From positions 1,708,333 through 1,772,332 of the forward strand of contig NZ_CM001773.1 of NCBI RefSeq assembly GCF_000314895.2: a stretch of DNA of 64,000 nt, read 5' to 3'. The notes beneath the pieces are model-generated. The model ran no database searches. It was not told the DNA's origin and was given only the letters and a program-made list of their open reading frames with translations. This DNA is from Providencia sneebia DSM 19967. GTDB lineage: Bacteria; Pseudomonadota; Gammaproteobacteria; Enterobacterales; Enterobacteriaceae. Numbering within the stretch: position 1 is the stretch's first letter; every line of letters starts with the position of its first letter. Below are positions 57,959 through 64,000 of this stretch, in pieces. The position numbers and the translations under genes are program-made.

Positions 57959-58208
57959 CCGATTTGAAGTCGGAAAATCTAAAGAGGATATTTCACCTCT
58001 TTAAACTAACCCACAATTAGTTGCCTACCTTTAACTGACCCTCTTTAAGATGACCAGTTTAACTAACCCGAAAATATCGGGGCAGTTAGAATAAGTCCAC
58101 CAGCCTACCTATTCTATTTTGTACACCTCATATTGAGGTGCGCAAATTAACCACTGCCGTCATTTGAAATCGCTCAAGTGTTAATTTTACAGTTCCGTTT
58201 GAAACGGA
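57959..58208. repeat. Hairpin cluster C
   Basis: CCGAT-TTGAA-GTCGG (57959), TAAAGAGG/CCTCTTTA (57980-58003), CCCGA-AAATA-TCGGG (58067), CACCTCA-TAT-TGAGGTG (58124) and TCCGTTT-G-AAACGGA (58194). The stretch 57940-58440 contains no gene. Confidence 0.8.
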
Positions 58209-58441
58209 GTCGTGAAAAGACGAGCAGGGTTATTTCTGGTTGGTGTTTCATTATCTGCAATGAAGTTGCCATTGATGATATTTATGCAATGATGTTACTG
58301 GAAAGTGTAGGGCTAACATTGAGATTAAAAATCACCTCAAAACAGACATGACAAAAATATTAGGGGGTACATTTGGGGGTATCTATAAAGTTAGAATTTA
58401 AATAATCATTTAATATCAATGAATTGAATGCTATGTATGGT

Positions 58442-58480
58442 TCTCTCCTCCACCCAAGCAAATCAAGCATTCTGACTAAA
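58442..58480 (+). other. Degenerate attR with right copy of the 28-bp repeat
   Basis: TCTCTCCTCC (58442-58451), a piece of the tRNA-Ser 3' end, is followed at once by CCCAAGCAAATCAAGCATTC and eight more bases (58453-58480), which match the left repeat with two differences. GGGGGTA arm-like repeats lie 60-80 bases inside. Confidence 0.65.
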
Positions 58481-58519
58481 TCCCAAAATCCCAAAATGTG
58501 CTGGGGTATTTACAGCGTA

Positions 58520-58765
58520 CCCAGATATACCCGTAGTTTACCGTCAGTGAAGACGAGAACGATACCGCTGTCCTTTAAGTTATATGCCCGGCATAAGCAG
58601 GGAATTTTTAAGCGTTTTTTGATAATGATACGAACTACCATTGACGTGCATACCAACACTCCGACGATCACGGCTCTCAATAATCGTAGTTTGAGTGTGC
58701 ACAATATTACGTACCACCACCATCCTGATTCCTCTAAGGTGACAAATGAACACATTACCTGTCAT
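58520..58765 (-). pseudogene. Possible symE toxin remnant
   Basis: On the minus strand the peptide pieces RRSVGMHVNGSSYHYQKTLK, SLLMPGI-stop-LKGQR and, in another frame, SGIVLVFTDGKLRV lie in the order expected for SymE (RRLTVGY..., PAIxLKGQW, xxVxVxxGxLVI). Stops and frame changes break it. Assignment is by pattern only. Confidence 0.3.
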
Positions 58766-58783
58766 CCGAGGTAAAATTGAATG

Positions 58784-58814
58784 GTTTGAGCTCGGTACAA
58801 TACCGAACTCAAAC
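58784..58814 (-). terminator. Terminator of ankyrin gene
   Basis: GTTTGAGCTCGGTA pairs with TACCGAACTCAAAC with one mismatch around CAA, 75 bases beyond the ankyrin-gene stop. The T-run is weak. Confidence 0.6.
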
Positions 58815-58888
58815 GATATCAGCCGTTAGTTAAAGAAAAGTGTCCAATATATGGGATTCATTTCATTAAAGCGGTATTGAGTTGTAAA

Positions 58889-59626
58889 TTAATTACAAGA
58901 TGGTTTACCAGTTCTATGATTTAAAGCACCATTATCAATTAATAATTTTTGCATTTCAGGAAGATTATTTTTGCATGCATAAGTCAATGCACTTTGGTCA
59001 TAAGAAGGGAGTGATTTGTCATCTGTCGTCGTAGAACGATTTATATCTGCACCTTGAGATAATAGATATTTCACAATATCAATACGATTATTACTAGCCG
59101 CTACCATAATAAGCGTTTCACCATCACTTTCAATTTCTTGATTATTAAGGTCTACTTCATTTCTCATAAGATTATGGATTTTCTCGACAACCTTTACATT
59201 CTTTCCAAGAACAGCAGATTTTAAAACATTATACACATCGCCTTTATCTGTTGCCCATAGATCGGCTTTTTGTGAAATAAGGTAATCAACCATATCTTCA
59301 TCACCAATAAAAGCGGCCCAGCCAAGAGCGGTTTGGTCTAAACTGCCTGTATTTTTTACTTCAATATTTTGTCCGTTTTCAACCATTTTTTTGACTTTAT
59401 CTAGATCACCTTGTTTGACGGCATCAAACCATTCGGCATTATCACCAGTACTTGGTGTTTTATAAAATATTCTATGGGGTAATCTATTATTGTTAGCTAG
59501 CTCGACCATTTCTGAGTAACTTGATTTAAATGATTGATATTCTGGTGGGTTATTTTTATTGATAACTTGAGCTTGTGAGCCAAAAGCAATTAAGGCCAAA
59601 GAAAAAACAAGACTTTTTATTTTCAT
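58889..59626 (-). CDS. Exported ankyrin-repeat protein, 245 residues
   Basis: A signal peptide (KSLVFSLALIAFGSQAQ) sends it to the periplasm or beyond. Residues about 65-240 hold four to five ankyrin repeats: WFDAVKQGDLDKVKKMVENG, TALGWAAFIGDEDMVDYLIS, TLIMVAASNNRIDIVKYLLS, ALTYACKNNLPEMQKLLIDN. Ankyrin repeats bind proteins; periplasmic members such as AnkB help catalase in other genera, but the partner here is unknown. It is a lone gene. Confidence 0.85.
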   Translation of the reverse strand: MKIKSLVFSLALIAFGSQAQVINKNNPPEYQSFKSSYSEMVELANNNRLPHRIFYKTPSTGDNAEWFDAVKQGDLDKVKKMVENGQNIEVKNTGSLDQTALGWAAFIGDEDMVDYLISQKADLWATDKGDVYNVLKSAVLGKNVKVVEKIHNLMRNEVDLNNQEIESDGETLIMVAASNNRIDIVKYLLSQGADINRSTTTDDKSLPSYDQSALTYACKNNLPEMQKLLIDNGALNHRTGKPSCN

Positions 59627-59903
59627 ATTATTAAATACTCACTTAACGTTTATTAGAGACATTCTAATTCTAACGAGAGAAATATTTATTTCTAATCCTA
59701 ATGGTTACAAAACGTTAATCATATTTCGATGTTGTGATTTTTTATGGCTAAGTAGTTAATAAATAACAAATAGAACAATAATTATCCTGTATATATGTAG
59801 CACTAAATGGATAATGGTAAAATTTTTCAAGACTTCTATATTTCTATATACAGTAATTCTTATACATCACATAAGAGGTAAATAGCGCTTATTAATACTA
59901 AAT

Positions 59904-60605
59904 TTATTTAATTTCTAGCATGAAAGCGAGACCATGTGCATTATCACTTGATAAGTAACCGATCCCAGCTTTAATTTTTATTGTGTTGTCATAAAAATTA
60001 ATGGGAGTTTCTAATGCTAATGAAGTATTGTTTATAAAACCAAATGATAATTCTCTATAGTCTTTGCCATAGAAGCCACCAATATTATTGGATAAGATAA
60101 GATTGAATTTTCTTTCATTTAAGCTGAATAAATCAGTCATGACATATTCGCCACCTGCTGACCATGTGCCTGTATTACTATTGACGTTTAATTTTTTTTC
60201 TGTTCTAAAACCATTTGTAAACATATAGGATATATGTCCATATATATTTATTTCGTCATTATTAGCTAATTTATTCGTATTTTTTAATCCAATTTTAGGT
60301 GTTATATGAAATGAATTAACACTCCAATCAAGCAAGCCCTCGTTACGCAATAACTCTTTCATTTGGTGATCACCGTGAAATGAGGAATTATTACTCATAT
60401 TTGCATAGCCAAATTCTAATTCGTTTTCCAAATGAAGGTTATCATTTATCTGGTAAGAGACTTTTGGTGATGCTGTTAGGCTAAAAATATCCCAGCGAGC
60501 ATGCATTCTACCTACATAGTCTATATTCACTGGAGATGATTTTACTTTAAGGTAATTCCCTTTTAACTGCATGGAGAATGCATAATTATCTTTAACATAA
60601 ATATT
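59904..60605 (-). pseudogene. Outer-membrane autotransporter-type barrel gene, 3' part
   Basis: Beta-barrel strands with alternating residues and amphipathic pattern (FSLTASPKVSYQINDNLHLE, INIYGHISYMFTNGF) run to the C-terminal end of the gene. Joined across the IS66 insertion to the 5' part (62965-63156), the frame is restored exactly to 297 residues. It resembles the solitary autotransporter beta-barrel family (Omp_AT). The 3' part alone has no start of its own with a ribosome-binding site; the ATG at 60572 is internal. Confidence 0.75.
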
Positions 60606-60640
60606 TTTAAAATGTAAGCGCTTAATGAACCAGTAAAGCT

Positions 60641-62169
60641 TTACTCAACCTCACTGATTTCTACGTTCCATGGCATGAGATCCGACACATCATCTTTCGG
60701 ACTTCGTTTTGGTAACTCGGTAAACAGGTGTTGGAAGTAATAATAAGGGTTCATGTCATTAGCGCGGCAAGTCATCACGAGGCTATACAAGTTTGCACTC
60801 GCCTTTGCTCCGCCTACCGAAGTTGAGAACATCCAATTTTTGCGACCTGTCGTGAACGGCCTTATATCTCGTTCGGTCACATTGTTGTCGATACTTATAT
60901 CGCCGTCTTCAAGGTAGGTAAGCAGCTTAGGCCACTGGTTTTGCGTATAAGTGATGGCTTTGCCAAGTAATCCTTTAGGGAGAACGTTTTGACTGTCAAG
61001 CCATTGCTTGAACTCATCTAAAATAGGTTTGGCTTCTTCTTGTCGTAGTTGGTGTCGAGATTTTGCGTCAGCCCCTTTGGGCTTTCTCTTCAAGGACCGT
61101 ATAGTTTGCTATAAAGTTCAGTGCTTTTTCTGGCTTGCCCGCTTTTTTTGATGGTGAAGCTTTTTGAGCATCAGTAAACTTTCGTGCGATACATGCGCCA
61201 TGCAAGCAGCTTGAGTCACGTCCTCAAGTTTGTCGTATGCACGTGATAGCCATCCGATAGCAAGTAACCAGAGTAACCACCTAAAAAGTCTTGTACGCAC
61301 TCTGCTCTGCGGCTGGCTTGATAGTCGTAGATAACCACTGGGTTATTGACGAACTCACCGCTACGATAGACCCACATATATGACTTAGATTGTGCTTTCT
61401 TATCTTCTTCACGTAATACTTGAACAGTGGTTTCGTCCGCGCAGATGAGCTTTTCTTTCAATAACTCACTTTTCATTGCATCAATAATGACTTGCACTTT
61501 GCTTCCTAACTGAACGCACCAGTTGGCCAGTGTAGCGCGGCTAATATCTATACCAGAGCGATTGAGAATATCCACTTGGCGATAGAGTGGCAGAGCATCA
61601 ACGTATTTTGCTGTGACTACAGCGGCGAATGCATCTGCACTCCCTAGGCTTTTAGGGATCATACTTGCGGGTTTTGGGGCTGTGATAATCTTTGTTTCAG
61701 TCTGTGTTTTTTCACACTGCCGGCAAGCGTACTTGGTTCGCTCGTGACGTATAACACTAACCTTCTGTGGGATGATTTTCAGCTCTTCAGAAGTTTCAAC
61801 ACCACATTGATGTAAAGGCTCGTCGCAGCAGTCGCAATAAGGGGCATTGAGTTCATGTTTATGAACTTCACGCTCGAGCTCTTTTGGAAAAGGCTTACGG
61901 CCTGTTTTTTTCTTGTCGTCGTCGGATTTAGCCGTACTCTTTTGTTGCTCCGCTTCGTTAAACGTACCTTTGGGTATTTTTTCACTTTGTGATGAGAAGC
62001 GCTTTGACTTACTTAAATTGAGCTGTTCAATCAACAACTCAATTTTGGTTTTGAGCTCGGCAACCTCCTCTTGCTTTGCCGCAAGGAGTTTATCTTTTGC
62101 TTCGTTCTGTTGGTGAAGCTCAAGCAGCATAGCTTTTAGCTGGTCGATATCATCAAGGAGGTCGGTCAT
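60641..62169 (-). pseudogene. tnpC: IS66 transposase TnpC, frameshifted
   Basis: The N-terminal 317 residues (62169-61216) are intact: coiled-coil leucine zipper (KQEEVAELKTKIELLIEQLN), a zinc-finger C-x2-C pair (YCDCCDEPLHQC, CRQCEKT) and part of the DDE core (LICADETTVQVL). After LLSDGYH the frame is lost; AYDKLEDVTQAACMAHV lies in a second frame, RKFTDAQKASPSKKAG in a third, and KGADAKSRHQ onward (61093-60641) in the frame that carries the C-terminal DDE Glu region DNNVTERDIRPFTTGRKNW. Three shifts lie within about 170 bases, so it is non-functional. Confidence 0.92.
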
Positions 62170-62253
62170 GTCTGGGCTCTGGTCATCTCAATGACTTAAG
62201 TATGACAGCAAAAAAGGATCGTTCAAGCCCAACGTGACGATCAGTATCAGCGG

Positions 62254-62598
62254 TCACACTTCTAGATTATGAAGTGGACGATGAGCTTTGGCATGTTCGA
62301 GCGTTAACCCCGAAAGAAGCCAACCCAGTTGTTGCTTAGTAATATGAATGGCTCCGTCCTCACTGGGTCTTGGCCACTTGAAGGTCCCTTTTTCTAAGCG
62401 ACGATAGTACAGCCAGAAGCCATTAGTATCCCAAAACAAGATTTTCAATTTATCTCGGGTACGATTGCAGAAAATGAACCAAGACTCACTAAACGGATCC
62501 ATCTCAAGAGTCTCCGCGACAATCAACGATAGTCCATTAATGGACTTACGCATGTCCGTGACTCCAGAGATGAGGAAAACCTTACCTGTTGGTATCAT
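62254..62598 (-). CDS. tnpB: IS66 accessory protein TnpB
   Basis: A 114-residue IS66 Orf2 protein with the family beginning VFLISGVTDMRKSINGLSLI and core FIFCNRTRDKLKILFWDTNG, ending YYRRLEKGTFKWP. It is needed with TnpA and TnpC for transposition. It overlaps tnpA by four bases. Confidence 0.95.
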   Translation of the reverse strand: MIPTGKVFLISGVTDMRKSINGLSLIVAETLEMDPFSESWFIFCNRTRDKLKILFWDTNGFWLYYRRLEKGTFKWPRPSEDGAIHITKQQLGWLLSGLTLEHAKAHRPLHNLEV

Positions 62599-62891
62599 TG
62601 TAGCGCTTCAAACCAAGTCTTAATTTGTTGCGAGCTAAGCGTTGCCGGCAGTTCTGCTCGAATGCCATTATTGAGAATTAACACAACACAACTTGTGCTC
62701 ACGGTAGGCTCTGTCACCACGATAGGTTGAACCCTGGTTTCAGGCTCGGATTGCGTGAGCTTTTTCGACCAATAGTGAAAAGTCTGATAGCTTATGTTTT
62801 GCTCCGAGCAAAACTGCTTAATGCCTAAATTACTTTGTCGTTGCTGCTCTAGAATTGCAGCCCAGTATTCTCGTTTACTTTGTTGTTCCAT
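62595..62891 (-). CDS. tnpA: IS66 accessory protein TnpA
   Basis: A 98-residue protein with a helix-turn-helix segment, WAAILEQQRQSNLGIKQFCS then ISYQTFHYWSKKL, typical of IS66 Orf1. It lies next to the right terminal repeat and its stop overlaps tnpB. Confidence 0.92.
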   Translation of the reverse strand: MEQQSKREYWAAILEQQRQSNLGIKQFCSEQNISYQTFHYWSKKLTQSEPETRVQPIVVTEPTVSTSCVVLILNNGIRAELPATLSSQQIKTWFEALQ

Positions 62892-62964
62892 AGTCCCTCC
62901 AATGAAAAAGCTACTATGGCAAATGACGAGTTTGTTTAGTATGTGTGGTTCATTAACCGCTTAC

Positions 62965-63156
62965 TTTAAAATCGTAAGGTAAAGAATATTTCTCATAGAC
63001 AAATCCATCGGTATGTAATTTCGAAGCACTAATATCATCAGTCAATGAGAGTGCAAGTAATTTTGCATATCCAGCATTGAGATTTTCATCACTATAAGAA
63101 TTACTTATATAAAGTACAGAGAGTGAAAATAATAGTTTTAGATATGATGGCTTCAT
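62965..63156 (-). pseudogene. Outer-membrane autotransporter-type barrel gene, 5' part
   Basis: Encodes a signal peptide (PSYLKLLFSLSVLYISNSYS) and the first mature residues to YDFK (64 codons), then enters the IS66 end (VSG-stop). Removing the IS and one copy of TTTAAAAT continues in frame to NIYVKDNYAFSM in the 3' part. Confidence 0.8.
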
Positions 63157-63656
63157 TGAGTGTTCCTAGCCGTGGATATTTTGATAAATGTAATAAGATA
63201 TATATTCTTATATGGAATATTTTCTTTTTTGAATTGTCAAGCTAACTTAAGTTACACATATGAAATATAAAACAATATTTAGTAATTTAAAAGAATTAAG
63301 TTATTCTGTTTTGACTAAATATCAACCTTAACAATTTGCAGATTGTCTGGCACGTAAGTCTCTACATAACTCATTATTAAATATGAGGTTAATTTTATCG
63401 TATATCTCAATAATTACACTACCTAATAAGTATTATAACGTTAAAGTGCATGGTTGTAATTTATTGATTTATTTTAATAAAATCCAATATCACTTAGTTG
63501 ATAATGCAAATAACATTGATAATCATTTCTGTTTGTGTATATTTTGCATTTCAGAAAATTAGTATGGATAATTATTGATAACAATTCATCTATTAAATTT
63601 AACTTAGAGAATACATTTGTAGAATTAATGATAGATTAGTTAAAGGCATACCTTAA
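63157..63656. other. Spacer with promoters of the barrel gene and receptor
   Basis: 500 bases, AT-rich, no gene seen. It holds the barrel gene's upstream region and the Fur-like site of the receptor gene. Confidence 0.5.
63512..63530 (+). promoter_or_regulatory. Fur-like box upstream of the TonB receptor
   Basis: AACATTGATAATCATTTCT matches 13 of 19 consensus positions with an unbroken core TGATAATCATT, about 130 bases before the receptor start. A weaker GATAATTATTGATAAC follows at 63564-63579. Iron-dependent repression is inferred. Confidence 0.55.
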
Positions 63657-64000
63657 ATGATATTTAGGACTAAGAAAAACATAATAACATTAGTTATTTT
63701 ATGCACTTCTACGTCATCTTTAACTAGCCAAAATACGCCAGCAAATCAAGAAGACAAACTTGTAGTAACAACAAGTAAATATAAATCTGATACTAAACAT
63801 ATCAATACTAGAGATATTAGCACTGTTAGAGGGACGACAAATTCGGATATTTTGCTAATGAAACGTCATTGCAAAGTAATAATTCTAGGAATGAAGCTGG
63901 TGCTCTAGATATTGGTATTCGTGGGTTACAAGGTAATGGGCGAGTGCCAATTATTATTGATGGTAGCCTTCAATCAACAAATACATGGCGAGGATATCAA
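63657..64000 (+). pseudogene. TonB-dependent receptor, frameshifted, 3' end outside window
   Basis: An AAGG ribosome-binding site precedes MIFRTKKNIITLVILCTSTS, a signal peptide, then DKLVVTTSKYKSDT (start of the plug, TonB-box-like region). After NSDI the frame is lost. One base later the plug continues in another frame as FANETSLQSNNSRNEAGALD, IGIRGLQGNGRVPIIIDGSL and TWRGYQ, clearly a TonB-dependent receptor, similar in style to haem/haemoglobin receptors. The shift is one missing T in the run TTTT at 63850-63853. It may be a pseudogene, phase variation or a sequencing error. Confidence 0.85.

Larger units (their letters stand above)
45375..58480. mobile_element. Degraded integrative element at tRNA-Ser
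   Basis: About 13.1 kb runs from the tRNA 3' end to a degenerate copy of it at 58442-58451. It contains a P4-type integrase, short mostly unknown genes, fragments of a primase-like and a tape-measure gene, an Abi defence gene, RHH regulators and long repeat-rich non-coding stretches. There are no terminase, capsid, relaxase or conjugation genes. It looks like a decayed phage or satellite that still integrates and carries defence cargo. Confidence 0.85.
60614..62964 (-). mobile_element. IS66-family insertion sequence
   Basis: 2,351 bp with 19-base terminal inverted repeats, GTAAGCGSTTAATGAACCA (left C, right G at S), and 8-bp target duplication TTTAAAAT at 60606-60613 and 62965-62972. It carries tnpA, tnpB and a frameshifted tnpC in the IS66 order. 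The family is clear; the exact IS name would need a search. Confidence 0.95.

Noticed and set aside
58424-58774. 116-residue plus-strand frame over the right attachment site
   Set aside because: It runs through the att repeat and antisense to the possible symE remnant, without a ribosome-binding site.
61118-61300. 60-residue minus-strand frame in IS66
   Set aside because: It is one of the three frames of the broken tnpC, not a separate gene.

Overview
The window reads as chromosome of a low-GC enterobacterium of the Morganellaceae, most likely Providencia. The first 45 kb keep the Escherichia coli gene order from mukB through ldtD, mepK, gloC, aspC, ompF, asnS, pncB, pepN, pyrD, zapC, ycbX, rlmL, uup, pqiABC, rmf, fabA, ycbZ, matP, ompA, sulA, sxy, yccS, helD, mgsA, yccU, hspQ, acyP and tusE to a tRNA-Ser. 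Base composition and protein divergence differ from Escherichia. The genus call is inference from protein character and AT-richness; no search was run.

Layout. (1) 1-45374 is core backbone: chromosome organisation (mukB, matP), division control (zapC, sulA), cell wall and envelope (ldtD, mepK, ompF, ompA, pqiABC, yccS), NAD, pyrimidine and fatty-acid synthesis (pncB, pyrD, fabA), translation and ribosomes (asnS, rlmL, uup, rmf, tusE) and stress (hspQ, mgsA, sulA). Foreign-looking or easily missed items inside it are an RTX-like gene with a 1.3 kb AT-rich gene desert between mukB and ldtD, and a 58-residue membrane toxin of the GhoT/OrtT family between ycbZ and matP. Regulatory sites can be read for LexA (two boxes at sulA), FabR/FadR (fabA), sigma-32 (hspQ) and probably OmpR (ompF).

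(2) 45375 to about 58480 is a roughly 13 kb integrated element at the 3' end of tRNA-Ser. It holds a P4-type integrase, a primase-like C-terminal remnant, a 13-copy iteron array, a broken phage tape-measure gene, three ribbon-helix-helix regulators, an Abi (HEPN) defence gene, an OB-fold protein and several small unknown genes. About half of it is non-coding and is built of unusual local repeats. These are short words repeated once or twice at 10-12 bp (one helical turn), with a different word at each place, and clusters of small hairpins with unrelated stems but a recurring TTGAAAT- or AAATTT-like centre. I regard this as the most novel feature of the window.

(3) 58481-64000 is accessory chromosome: a possible symE remnant, an exported ankyrin-repeat protein, an outer-membrane autotransporter-barrel gene split by an IS66-family insertion with a perfect 8 bp target duplication, and the start of a TonB-dependent receptor that carries a one-base frameshift in a T-run and has a Fur-like site upstream.

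How the genes fit together: ldtD and mepK make and cut 3-3 peptidoglycan cross-links; pqiABC forms one inter-membrane lipid-transport operon; rlmL-uup-pqiABC run in the same direction; mukB and matP act in opposition on the Ter macrodomain. The tRNA-Ser element looks replication-defective, because its primase and virion genes are fragments, but its integrase, regulators and Abi gene are intact.
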